Of a stretch of DNA of 64,000 bases, positions 12,236 to 24,208 are shown piece by piece. The DNA lies in the NCBI GenBank assembly GCA_037178675.1, contig JAYMGJ010000152.1, positions 124,001-188,000 of the forward strand, given 5' to 3'. The stretch is from Scleroderma bovista (taxonomy: Eukaryota > Basidiomycota > Agaricomycetes > Boletales > Sclerodermataceae). The notes below the pieces were generated by a model that was given only the letters and a program-made list of their open reading frames with translations, was not told the DNA's origin and did not search any database. Numbering within the stretch: position 1 is the stretch's first letter; each line of letters starts with the position of its first letter. Made by a program: the position numbers and the translations under genes.

Positions 12236-14013
12236 ATGAGCCCAAGAGACTTGGCAGCCATAGCACTCGCCGAACTTCGTAAAGAGTCTCAGGACCTCTA
12301 TAACCGAATCCACTCCATCGCTGAAGATGCAGAGTTCGTCAAACAGGTGCACCAATATTATCGCAATCTCCCACTGCTTCGTGAGTTTGGCACCGATGCA
12401 GGTTGTTGTCCATTTCACCCACTCATAAGATGAACCCAGCCAACATGCGATGCGGGGCTTGGTATACTGATCCAGACATTGTACGAAGGCGTGTCTTTCC
12501 CGTGATGGGTATCTGTAACTTACATCGCTTCATACACCAGGCTTCATCCGAACGTGCATATTTCAAGTCGACCGACGGCCATACCAATAATTGGAGCTTC
12601 AACCTACGCCGGCCCAATCTCCACATATTGCCGTTGATCGTGCAGCATCATGGGTAGGCAGCGGCCCGCTACTGACTAGCAAAAGACCCTCTGTGACAGC
12701 GGACTATAGCCTCATCCTTGTTGATTCAACCCGAGCTGGCAAGCGCATACCCGACGCGCTCTCAAAGACGGTGCCAATATGGTGCGCTGTCATCAATCGC
12801 GCATTTCAACTTCGCCGACCACAGCCATCCGACGTCGACACCTGGGACACTGCTCTGTACACTCCACCTGGAGTTGTAAGTGCACAAGAGCATCATCACA
12901 TTGAACAGAAATTGCACACATGGGCTGCCGAACTTGCTGTACTGTAACACAGTCATGATCACTACGCATTCCTTTGACCCTCCCAGTAGGCATCCTTTTA
13001 CGAACTACCAATGCTGCAGCATCCATTAAGACCAATCTGGATCACACCTGCAACAACCACATTTCCCAGCCTATCAGTGTCCACATTACCGTTCTATCCC
13101 ATCGTATGCTTGTCAGCTTCAAGACTGGTCACCGACGGCGTGGAACGACGTGCGAATGGGTTCGCCTACATACAAGGATCCGGAGACGATCACGAACTAT
13201 GGAGCATGGTCCGTATCACCTTTCTCATGCGGGATAAATCAGGTTTACAGGAGCTGCAGGGCCTCACGCCAACCATCTTCTGGAAGAATCGGAGTATCCT
13301 GCTCGACGCGACTCGTTCCGTACTCCCCGCGCTTGTGCAATCCCTTCCTTCAGGCCCCGATGTGCCTCACGGCGCCGCAAGTGACACTCATCTGATACCC
13401 ATAGCTCATGTTTCAGGTCTACTTTCCATATTGTCCACAAGCATGCTGCAGTCTGCTACTCCATTCTTGTCGAGTCCTAGGCTGGCCGCCGTGTGGTTAA
13501 CGTCGAGTGATCCTTCCCACCTTCTGAGCACTAACGCCATCGAGCCTTCCAGTCTACTATGCATACAAGGCCCAATGGGAAAAAAAGGGCAGCACCATTT
13601 CCTACAAACCGTCCTGCCACGATCTATGCCTTTCATCGAGGCACATCTCTTGAGAGGGAACAAGGTCTGCATTGCATGTGAGAGTGGGCTAGACTTCGGC
13701 GTGGGGCTCTGCCTCGCTGTTTTAACGAAGCTTTTCTACGATGACGGATCATTCATCCCTCACAAGGATAAACGAACCGCATTGTGTGAGTATTGCGAAT
13801 TGGGTTGTCAAATACAGCAATAATTAACGATGATTGTCTAATGATACACTCGGCGATTCAGCGAAAAGCGTCCTCAGAACTCGTCTCCAGTGGATAATAT
13901 CCAGCGATCCGACGGCGAACCCATCCCGTACAACTCTAAAGAGGGTGAACGACTTCTTGTTGTCGCCTTCTTGTATGGGATCAGGCAAGAACCAAGATCT
14001 CGCAGAATGGTGA
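12236..14013 (+). CDS. RIT1: Initiator tRNA 2'-O-phosphoribosyl transferase (RIT1)
   Basis: Modifies A64 of initiator tRNA-Met with a phosphoribosyl group, which keeps it out of elongation. The start at 12236 gives MSPRDLAAIALAELRKESQ followed by DLYNRIHSIAEDAEFV, the usual Rit1 N-terminus. Highly conserved blocks follow: RCGAWYTDPDI, YFKSTDGHTNNWSFNLRRPN, LILVDSTRAGKRIPDALSKT and PIWCAVINRA. The C-terminal phosphatase-like domain has LLCIQGPMGKKGQHHFLQTV and CIACESGLDFGVGLCLAVL. The last exon reads SVLRTRLQWIISSDPTANPS, then LKRVNEFLLSPS, and ends at TGA 14011-14013. Several 50-60 nt introns are needed. It converges on the calpain gene, leaving only 13 bp between the two stop codons, so the 3' UTRs must overlap. 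Confidence 0.9.
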
Positions 14014-14026
14014 GATGACCACACTG

Positions 14027-17000
14027 CTAGGTACCTTTCCGATTTACGACACATCCAGACTCCGAACAATATACCACAAGTTTGAATCCAGCTTGAAACC
14101 CAGCCGCCCATGTGGATGGTACCAGGCAGTACTTTCCGGCCGCTAGGGTTCGGTTTGGGATGTCTACCCCAGCAGGTGCATCGCTGTATGGACCAGAAGA
14201 GGCTATGGGGTGGTCGAAAGACGCTGGATCGGTGGCAAGAAAGAGGGAAAGGTTGAGAGAGGCTGTTTGGGAGCCCGGGGTCAAGTGGAGGCGGGCACTG
14301 AGCAGGACTGAGTGAGCGATATATGAGATGAGCCATTTCACCTACCCAAACTGCGTTGTAGATGGGATATCTAGTTCATATACCGGATTCAAATGATAAC
14401 GCCCATGACTTGGCCGTCCAACAGCCGTATGTGCATCCCTGGGTAAGATTAAGATTTCGTGCGGAGCAGAAGCATGAGGAACACCCACCACTCCCCCTTT
14501 GTGACCCTCGTATACATGCCAGCCCCTTCCTGAGGAATTGGCGCAAGTTCGAATTTGCGTGAGCTTTCGACCTTGACAGTAAATCCTCCAAGATGGATTT
14601 GTGGTTCGAACGCGGACAATATCACAGTATAATCACCAGCTTTGAGTGCCCTATCAGCGAAGAGTGGCGATGCATCCAGAGCAACACCCACATGATAAAT
14701 TAGCAAACGCTCTAGCATGTCCATAAGTATATGCTCCAGAGCTTGCGACGACCTCTCTCTGGGCAAGCCTAAGTTGTGCATCAGATTGCCCGAACGACGG
14801 AAAGAATTTAATACACACTCGACGACTCGCTCCCCAGACGACCATACCGCCGTCAAGTTAAGCGACATCTCCCTCGGTCCCAGGGCACTAAGAATTACTG
14901 CGGCCTTGTCTTTTGCAGAGGCACCCGAACCCTGCCACGTTCCGAGCCCTCTGGAAGAACTTGGTCCTATCGCTGGTGACACGGACCTCCTAATGGGCTC
15001 TTGCTCGAGTATACGCAGATGCCATTGTGGGTTGAGCATGTACGTCGGGTACGTGTGGTTACCTCCGGCATTCATGATAGTGAAGTTTCCATCAACCTGT
15101 GGGGGAGAGTATTACTCATGGTTCCTGCGACTCAAGAACAATGAGATACCTTCATACTATGTCCCTTCACCCCAATCCCCCCAACTCCAGCTCTCTCATC
15201 CCAGTTCATCGTAAGCCCGGATCCGCAAAATACGCTGACGCTGAAGCAGACGTCGTCGAAAGGACCATCGTAGCATACCAGGATGGTGAGAGCTCCAGAC
15301 AACGGTGCAGAGCTAATCGTGGACGGACTCAGCAACGACCCACTCGGTGTTGGAGTGGTAGGACGTAACGATGGGGACGGCGATAGCAGACTTGGGGTGG
15401 GACTCCGGCTGAGGTTGCGAGGCGCCACGTCAACAGGGACCTTGGTCCGAACTAGGACGTGCGTAGATGTAGTATATATTCCCTGGATATTCGCAGGTTA
15501 GTAGGTGTAAGAAATATGGTTTCATCCAAACGACCTTCACTTCCGCTCCTGCTCGGAGTACTGCTCCACCTGGTAAAGGGGCGCGCCCAGATGGAACTGT
15601 CCTCGCGTTCATCCATTCGTCCTCAGGATCTACGGTTACTGTAATATACTCCCCCGTTCGTCGTGTGTCCGGCAAGTGCCGTACGAGGAGTACCCAAACC
15701 TCATTATCGGAAATAGAGGACTGTGACGTCGACAAAGATATCGTGTTTGGGGTGTAGGTATATAGTAACCGCAAATGACGGATGGATGCTGGATGGGATA
15801 AGTCGTCAATACACAACGATAATACACAAGTAAGGGGATGGCCTACACTGTTCTTTATCCTCTGCACTTCTTGGCTTCCACATGCTGCCATTGACAGAGC
15901 ACTAGGTTGTTCACTGACTGCAGGATGGTGCGGAAAACTTACCCATGGAAGCCCATCTCCTGGTGGAAAAGCTGTGGGTCCCAACTCACATAAATCCCTT
16001 CGAAGGTTGCGCACAAGTCATCCCATCGTATATCCAGAGTACCTGAGGTGAACCTTAGTTTCCAGCCAATCGATGTATGAAACGAATGGCCAACGTTTCA
16101 GAAAGGATGTGTACTCACGCGAACTATTCCCACTAGGTACTGTAGAAGTTGCCCTCGGAATACGCGAGTCGAGTAAGGTCATCCACCGTTCACCAGCACT
16201 TTCTCTGACATCTGTGGAAGAGGTCAGTAGCTGAGAAAAGTAGAAAAGGCCGTCCACCTGTAACAGCGTAGTTATGTGAGGGCAGTAGTCTCAGTCCTTT
16301 GATTCTCCGGTTCGTCTTGGAATCGGTGCCCACAGTAAGGATACAATGGCCTGTGAAGCAAGTAGCCTTCCGGTAAGAGGGGATGGAATGGATGACGTAT
16401 CAACCAAACACACCACTCCGGAAGCCATTTATAACTCTCGACCACGTTCTTTCCCTCTCAAAAGAGGTGCTGATGTGATTTAGTCAGTACCCAGGGATAT
16501 TCCAAGTTCAATCCAAATTAACCTTAACACACACTGGTGTCAAGCGTGCAAGGAGGTGAGAGCAGCGTTGCTACGTACCTCTGCAAGTCGATAAACTCAG
16601 GTATCCATCCCATCAGGGCGCTGAAACATAAAGGCCACAGGTGTTCCAAAGAATTGCAATAAATCGAAGACGCATACGTGAAAAAAAAAGTTCACCCCAA
16701 GCAGCTGAGTACGCACTGTAAATCGATGGCAGAGTTTCTAATATATTGTCAAAAAAACACATGAAGAGTAAGAGAGGCCAAGAAAACCTACGATCCTGGG
16801 AAGTCATACCCTCCCATTAACTTCATGTACTACAGGATGAGGGCCGTCAGAACTGTCCGTTCTGCAGGGAGAGAAAAGACGCACGCCTTTCTCGATCAGA
16901 GCGGGCCACAAAGCCTTTTTTGCTCCGGTGGAAATTCCGATTGGTTCACCAACAGGATCAAATGGAAGACTATCGTCGACGGCTTTCCAGGAAGGTCAGT

Positions 17001-18085
17001 GAAAAGATCAGGGGGGCAGCGACGCTGGTGAACAAAACTTACAAATCTGCATGGAAGGGATCACTCAATTGAAACGTTATCACAATCGGCTCGTACAATG
17101 TGACTTACGCGTCTATGTATGCCATTGATCAGGATCTTGAGATCGTATCGTCCAGGTTGTTGGCCAGTGCAGATGGAAGAAATAAGGAGCTAAGAGAGGA
17201 TAATGTAAGCCTTCATTCGGCACCAAAGGTACAGGTGGCGGGGAACCAAGTGGCAAGCCAACTTCTCACAAAGCCTTAGTGCAGCATTGTTTAAAACGAG
17301 CCCGAGAGCATACTCGCCTTTGATTTGAATAATATTGTATGTTGTACACATATTGATATGAGTGCGCAGACGGAGCAATCGCTGATAAAATGCTGTTCGA
17401 TATCTGCAGGGTCCAACTCCACTCGGTCGGATAAAGCGGATGTCAGCGGTGGTTGCGTGGGACGGGCCCAAATGGGAAGATGTGGCCCGTCGTTATTGGG
17501 AGATATGGCATACTGTGGAATGGATGGTTGCCCGTCCGGGTCACTAAGAAATGGAGTTACTAAGCAGGGCACAGAAAGAGACAATAGATACGAACGAATA
17601 AAGGGCGTTAGGATCACATGTAGAAACGGCATCTGTCCAGATCGGATAGCGGATACCGTTGATCATCGACGACTTTCGAAGGACGTAAAGCTGTTGTTCT
17701 GAAAGTATCTGTGCGTTAGTACTGACGATATACAGTGAGGAACTAGTCACCTCGGGTAAACCAGTCGATTGGGATGGCGTCGACTTCGAAGCCTGCGCCT
17801 GGCCTTTCACTGGCTTTCTTGATTTTCTCCGCCCTTTCGAGAGCTTTTGCCGCGCTTGCCTTGCATCTAGTCTGGAATGCGAGGTTCAATGACTCTGACC
17901 TGGACAGGTGGAGGAAGGCGTCAGCTGCGGAGAGATACAGACGGAAAGCAGTCGAAAAGTCCGAGGAGTGTTCTGCTCTCGCAGCACGGGTGTAGACTGC
18001 CTAGATGACGAGGTGAGCTTTATGTCAGGCGCGGCAACAATCCAATCACCTCCGCTTCAGTGAACCCCTTGGGACTGGGCGACAT
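14027..18085 (-). CDS. palB: PalB/RIM13-like calpain (pH-signalling cysteine protease)
   Basis: Calpain-family protease expected to cleave the PacC/Rim101 transcription factor at ESCRT complexes in alkaline-pH signalling. The N-terminus MSPSPKGFTEAE followed by YTRAARAEHSSDFSTAFRLY is an MIT domain (about residues 10-80), which docks ESCRT-III. The protease core follows: PIDWFTRG, EQHFISDCSVCALISICV with the catalytic Cys, a YMKLMGGYDFPG block, and LRLLPSHNYAVT with the catalytic His. The C-terminal calpain III/C2-like domains show EVWVLLVRHLPDTRRTGEY, YDGPFDDVCFSVSV, GNFTIMNAGGNHTYPTYMLN and KFELAPIPQEGAGMYTRV. The gene ends CVVNRKGT with TAG at 14027. More than ten short introns are implied, so exon details are approximate. 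The catalytic Asn was not confirmed. Confidence 0.85.
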
Positions 18086-18325
18086 TATTCGGATCAGGGC
18101 AGCCAAGACTCTCTTGGACACAATTATACCATCACGTGGCTCATCTTATCCTTGGTCGCGAACGTTCACCAACTGCACCATCCCCATCCAGATCAACGTC
18201 CTTCAATGAATTGCTTTTACTACGACCAATATTCCTCACCTATATGCTACTTAGTAGTTGCATAAATACGATGAGTCCAGTGCATGGTTGCAGGAAACAT
18301 ATATAATATACACTCAAATAAGTGC

Positions 18326-21156
18326 TCATCTGGCGCCTTTCTTGTGCTGTCGCCGCCGCTTCTTCCTTGGTGCACCGTTTTCTCGGCTGGTCCCCTCCAC
18401 CGCAGTAAGCACCTCCACATCCTGGTCCTTTGTAGGAGGAGACTCTAGTTTTCGCTTCTTGGATAAGATCTGGTCCATCTGTGCGGCTTCACCTACATCC
18501 TCGCCCGCTGAGGCTTTCATTTTCGCCCTCTCCTTCTTCCCCAATCGTTTCTTCTTCTCACCACTACCTTCACTTCCACCAGCTCGTCTCCTGTTCGATA
18601 CTCCGCCAATAGTCCAATCTCCTTCACCGTCACCGAGCCGTAGTCGCAGTTTCTCCCGGAATTCCTGGAGGCGCTCGTTGCGTTTCGGATCCCAGGATTT
18701 CCCTTTCCCTGACTTGCCACTATTGCGATAGGGCGCTATCTTTTTGAGGCCAGCATACGCATTTAGTTCTGCATCGGTCGCTAGAAGGATTTCAGCCGGC
18801 GTCAGGCCGCAGTCTTCCGGAGCCGTTTGTATGTAATGGAAACGTGTCGGCATGTGGGCCGTCTGTGTTCCATAATGTGAAGATTAAGACATACGATGGA
18901 AAAGAAGAGGGCCGAGACGCACGATATCATTGAACCCAAGGCGATTCACAACTTCATCCATATATTTTTCCACCTTGCGCTTCCGCATTTCTTCAGTACC
19001 GTCCCACTCCTCGTCCTCGTCCTCCTCCCATCCTCCTTCCTCAGCATCTACATCCATCGCATCAACAGCAACGCCGTCTTCTTCCCAGCGGTCTTCCTCT
19101 TTCTTCTTCTTCTTCTTCTTGTCTTTTTTCTTCAGCTTCTTCAGCTCCTCTTTCGGTGGTTTGCTTTGAGATGGCACGATGTCATCGACGTTGATATCAT
19201 CGTCCCAACCTGGTTTTTCCAAATCACCAAGGTCAATATCCACATCATAAAGGGCAGCCATCTGGGCGTCATGTTTATCTGGATCCCAAGGGGAATCGAA
19301 GTCAAGATTGGCAAGAGCTGTGAAACGTGTGCATGAGAGACTCAAAGAATATATCCTCATGATGGAGTGGGAACGTACCTTCTTGTGAAATAGCACTTAG
19401 TCCGCCCTCTGCAGTCACCCGTTCCAATTTTCTTCCGAGCTCCTTGGCCTTTAGGTCCCTTAGACGGGCAACTTCCGCATTCTCCTCTTCTTTCCTTGAC
19501 CTTTCTTCGTGGTCGTCCACAGTCAGCTCATCGCCTTCTCTCAACCGCGAAACCCGCTGCTGAATTGCTTTACGCTCTCGTCTGATTTCTTCCTTCCTCA
19601 CGGCCAACAGGTCTCTCTTCTCGGCCTCCTTCCGTTCTTTCTTTCGTTCTCGGGCTTCCTTGCGTGTCGTGGACTCACGCCGAACGGAGGCGATATTACG
19701 GGGATGGGAAGCGATGAGAGCACCCTCACTGGTTATAACAAGATCCATTAGGTGTTGTCCCAGCATTGAAAGCAGTGCGAAATTGTCAAATATCATCAGC
19801 TTCATGAGGAAAGAGGAGATCAGATATACTTACGGTTCCTCAAATCGAAAGTTGTACGATGTTTCGAACGCATCCACAAGGTCGTCGAAATCTTCTTCAT
19901 CAGACAAGGTGGGACCATGTTCCCTCTCCTCCATTCTATTATTCCTTTCTTCCGAGTCAGACCCATCATGGTCATGCAGTTTGGACTTTTGTCGCCTGGA
20001 CGTTTTTGAGGAATCAACAATCTCGTCGTAAGTGGGAATTCTCTGTTTCGTACGGTCTATCCAGCCGCGATTGAATATATAGCTGAACATACAATGCGAC
20101 GTCAAAATATGCATCGGACGGGCTGTCCTGAACTTACTTGATCAAAAATTCATGGTCCTCATCCTCTTTGGGTCTTGTCTGACCTTTCCTTTCGGAGGTC
20201 TCGGCAACCTTGGCGGCTTTCTTCTTCTTTCGCTCATCTTTGCCAGTACTATAAGCGGGAGCACTGTCTACTCCGCCATTGATGTCAACGGTGACAAGTT
20301 GACGAAGTTCCTCCCCGACTTCTCTCTCCAAAAAGGTTTTGTATTCTTCCTCTTCCAGTTCAACCTCATCACGCGTGCGAGAACGTGGTACAAGGAGATC
20401 GTCCTCATCATCTTCATTGCCTTGTGTGACAGTCAATATGAGTAGACGCAGTCAAAACTCACAAAAATACCATTATTTAACGAGTCAATAGCTCCGTGAA
20501 ACGCGGCACGCGTCTCAGATTGCAGAAGGCCTTGTTCTTCTAAGTGTGTAAGAGGTTGGGGTGAAGGAGAACGGGATGAAGTGTGTTCGTCAAGGGCAGC
20601 GGAAAGAGCGGCTTGACGTATTGTTAGCGGCTTGGACTGGAGGAACGACAAGATCAGTTGCTTCCAAAGACCTCATATAGCGCAGAGACCTTATCCTTTG
20701 TTTTTGTCTTGACAAGTGGTGCTCGGTCTTTAGTCCGGGTTTGTTCCTCTGTCATATGCGTTGGATTGTCAGCATTACGGCGAATGGCAAATACATACCT
20801 TCGAAGACCTGTCTATCACCATCATATATCTCCGGATCCTTCTTTCTGATACGCGCCAACGTACGAAGGATAGCAGCATCAACTGCGGGAGTGAGTTCCG
20901 CGCCGTCTGAATCTTCTGAGGTATCCTCTGAGTCTTCGGAATCTTCCTCATTGGACATGTCTGAGGCATCAGGGCCATATTTTTCTTCTACTGTGCACGG
21001 ATGACATAGTCAGTACTCTGACCATGGCAGTGCTACTATACACTCACACTTTGCGAGTTCCTCCCTCTCTTTTCTGTACTGGGAAGCTTTGGCGTAATGG
21101 TCGTTTATTGTGAGGGTGTGCAGGTCACCAGGTTCGCCGTCAGAGTCCGACAACAT
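18326..21156 (-). CDS. KRI1: KRI1-like 40S ribosome biogenesis factor
   Basis: Nucleolar protein that works with Krr1 in early small-subunit (40S) processing. The product starts MLSDSDGEPGDLHTLTINDH with YAKASQYRKEREELAK. An acidic stretch follows (SNEEDSEDSEDTSEDSDGAE), then AAILRTLARIRKKDPEIYDG and a charged coiled-coil middle (EEEYKTFLEREVGEELRQLV, DHEFLINYIFNRGWID). The C-terminal Kri1 domain has FRFEEP, RKEARERKKERKEAEKRD and, in the last exon, MPTRFHYIQTAPEDCGLTPA with LLATDAELNAYAGLKKIAPY. It ends in a basic tail (KKRRRQHKKGAR) with TGA at 18326-18328. Acidic and lysine-rich composition, exon order and the C-terminal block all fit KRI1. The upstream gene PalB starts 241 bp from its stop on the same strand. 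Confidence 0.9.
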
Positions 21157-21344
21157 TTTTCGTGGTGTATCGCAGACACCACAGTCAGCTAGAAGAAGAT
21201 TACCCACACGCGACCGCAACCACAACTTGATATGTTGGCCTGGACAGCGATGATTAGCAACACTACTAGTAAGTATTACCGGAGACCTAACACTACCAAT
21301 TAGTCCCGGTAGCCAAATAACAGGTGTACAAATAACTTCCTAAT

Positions 21345-23125
21345 ATGGATATGCTCCTAAACTCTATTGTCACTGTCAGAGACATTGTTCTGACTGGCGA
21401 TGATGCCGACGACGGCTGGTATAAGTACTCTTGTCCTTTTACTTTAATTTTTTACCTTCCCCTTACTGAAACGATGAGCAGGTTTCGCGAACATCTCTCT
21501 CTCCATCTGCAGCCTGGTCACCTCGACATCCCCATCGAACGGTCCAAGTTCTCTCCGGCGTCGACAATCGACCCATCCCCGCGATACTCGGAATCAAACC
21601 ATAGTCCGTTCAAGCAGACTCAGCTATCACCCAAGGACATTGAGGCTGGCACGCCGTCGTCTTCAACCACCTTGCGTGACAAGTTCACAAGGCTCTTCTT
21701 CGACTTGCGAACGGGTGGTTCGCCTCATCCCCAAGGCCAACGCATGTCTCAATGGCCACCGCTCAACATCGAGAAGAGGCGGTGCACCTGTTACGTTCAC
21801 GACCCGCGACACGAAGCCAAGGTGAAGAAACAGAAGCGCAGGTCGCGGTGTCTCCTCATCTTGCTCATCATCATTCTCCTCTTGTTAATCGGAAACACCA
21901 TTTTCCTCAACGTCCGAGTCCTCTCTCTCACGAACACGCCCTCTTTCTCGTCCACGAGCACCAATAACTCTGCTCTCCCTGCGAACACCCTGCAATGTAT
22001 TTCCCAGTTTACTCTCAACGCCCCCACTTCACCTTCCGTCTACCCTTGTTCGACTTGCTTGTCAGTTCTGGAGGCGGTTCCTTCGTCCTTTCTGTCGGAT
22101 GATGCCAATTCCAAGGACATTCAGACAATAAACAATGCAGTGCAGTTTTGTGGCCTTCGTGCAGTATTCGAGACTGCAGATGCACAGGGTCAAGCTACTC
22201 TGGGAAATGGTAGCTGGTCGCAAAACGTCAATTTCTGCACATGGACAGGCGTCACCTGCGATACTTCTGGACGCGTATCCTCATTGTGAGTGATTTTTAG
22301 TGACTTGGACCCAATCGATGCTAATACAGTGTATTGTGTTATGTTCGACAGGCGGTTGACTTATCCGGGCGTGCCTGCCACACTTCCCAACGAGATTGGT
22401 GCTCTTACTGGCCTCCAGACTCTTCAAGTCGTTGGAGGGAACACGGTACCCGGTATGTTGACAGCCACTTTATCGTTTTGGCTGCGACTAACGTCCACTT
22501 GGTACAGCTGGATCCCTTCCGACATCCTTCACCAATCTCACTGCAATAACGTCCCTCCACCTCGAGTCAACCGCAATCACTGCCCTTCCAGATGCACTGT
22601 TCTTATACCCTGGGTTGGTGAACGTTTCCAATTTGGTTTTAGTGCGCAACTCGCAGATGGGCATGTCCCTTCCAAGCAGTGTAACCAAACTCACGAAACT
22701 GCAGAGCCTGTAAGCTTGGCTCCTTTATCATATATTTGTACTATTCATGACTGATTCCCTTTACTAGACTTGTCAACTCACAGTCCTTGTCTCCGTCGCC
22801 GCTATCTACCATAGCCAGCTCTTCTTCACTTGCCTCATCGCTACAGACGCTTGATCTCACGTCGACGTCATTAACCGGGACGATACCAACCTCAATATCG
22901 TCGTTCAAGAGCTTGACGCAACTTCTGCTCGGCTCCAACAACCTCACGGGAACTGTGCCGGTGATGCCGAGCACACTCAAGTCACTCCAGCTCAGCGGGA
23001 ACTCTGCCCTCACTGGTAGCTTTGCTTGTCAGGCTGGAACGTTGCAGACGTGCAGTGTTTCGGGGACAAACGTGTCCGTTGCCGGGTGTGGTGTCTGCCA
23101 GAACTCGACGGGAACGACCTCGTAG
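21345..23125 (+). CDS. Single-pass membrane protein with extracellular leucine-rich repeats
   Basis: Function unknown. A cytosolic N-terminal part of about 170 residues is rich in Ser/Pro and ends in a Cys/Lys-rich segment (RRCTCYVHDPRHEAKVKKQK). One strong transmembrane span follows (LLILLIIILLLLIGNTIFLN), giving a type II orientation. The outer part has a Cys-containing cap (CISQF, CSTCLSVLEAVPSS, FCTWTGVTC) typical of plant-like LRR N-caps. Repeats follow: LPNEIGALTGLQTLQVVGG, LTAITSLHLESTAITALPDA, LASSLQTLDLTSTSLTGTIP and LTQLLLGSNNLTGTVP. The C-terminal Cys cap contains CSVSGTNVSVAGCGVCQNS. Introns fall at the LRR boundaries. The start may be 21345 (with a possible intron near 21418-21481) or the later ATG at 21474. 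The family is common in agaricomycetes as uncharacterised LRR membrane proteins. Confidence 0.72.
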
Positions 23126-24208
23126 CAAGGTTGTGATGTCATTTAGTTTTTTTGCTTTTCGATTTGTCTTCTCTCTCCTGGACAGACAATGGACACGGAA
23201 CATAACACGAACTTTCATAACTTGATGAACTGACGACCATGATAACCTAGTATTGTAGCATTGCCAATAGTTGCATTTCGATCTTTACTGTTCATATTTG
23301 CACTCCTTCCTCGACTTCATTCATTTGATGCCAGTATGTAGCACCTCTTTGCATATGTACACGTACAGTCCTGCAATGTATTCGCCGTTAATGATGAATT
23401 GACGTATGAGTCATCGCGTGGATTCCTTTGCACAAGACCACCGCGATGGCAAACGGATTCCGGGAGAAGCCTGATGAGTCCAAGAAATGCCGCATACTTG
23501 AGATAGGTTTGGACATTGCAGACGATGACAACACGCCAGCTCATAGGTTTCTAGTGCAATATTCATGCGATGTCGAGACAAATCAGCGTGGAGAAATTGT
23601 CCCACATTGTTTTCCGATCCCCCGCCTCTTTAAACTGTCAGCATAAGTGCTTTCGGTCACCCCATAGTCTGCGTGTGCTAAAGTATTATCGCAGGTGTCC
23701 TGGCCGCCCAGCAGTCGAAGTAACAACCATTTCAAATATCAGCGAGACGGGTGAAGTCGAGGTTCCAGATGACAATACGTTCGTATCATGCTGCTGTTGT
23801 AGTGATGGAGAATGGTCACTGACGGCGCTCTAGCGAGCTTCCCAGAGGCAAACTCTGGCAGGAAGTCCGTGTATATGATAGAGATCCGGAGAGTGGGTGA
23901 GGGTCTTGTGAGTTGGGTAGAACTAGCGTGAGAACCATGAGGATGCAGCATTGTTAGATCTGCCTAAAGGACCACACCTTTCCCTCTCTCCCTGTAGAGG
24001 GTTCAGTCTGACGCTGACCAAACTCTGCGCAACCTGACGATCCACTTCCCGCAAATCCTTCGCCGTATTCCAGGTAATTGCATTGTGTGTCATGAAGCGG
24101 AATCTGTCTGCAAGGGTACCCTCGCCAACACCAACGTCGTTCTCTGGCATCTCCAACTATCGCACAGACTCATATCGCCCCATCAAGGACCAGGGAAATG
24201 TTCCAATA
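23126..24208. other. Intergenic region before SPA2
   Basis: About 1.1 kb with no supported gene. Short frames at 23317-23650 on both strands lack recognisable motifs. It should hold the LRR gene terminator and the SPA2 promoter and 5' UTR; one in-frame ATG lies upstream at 24083. Confidence 0.45.
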
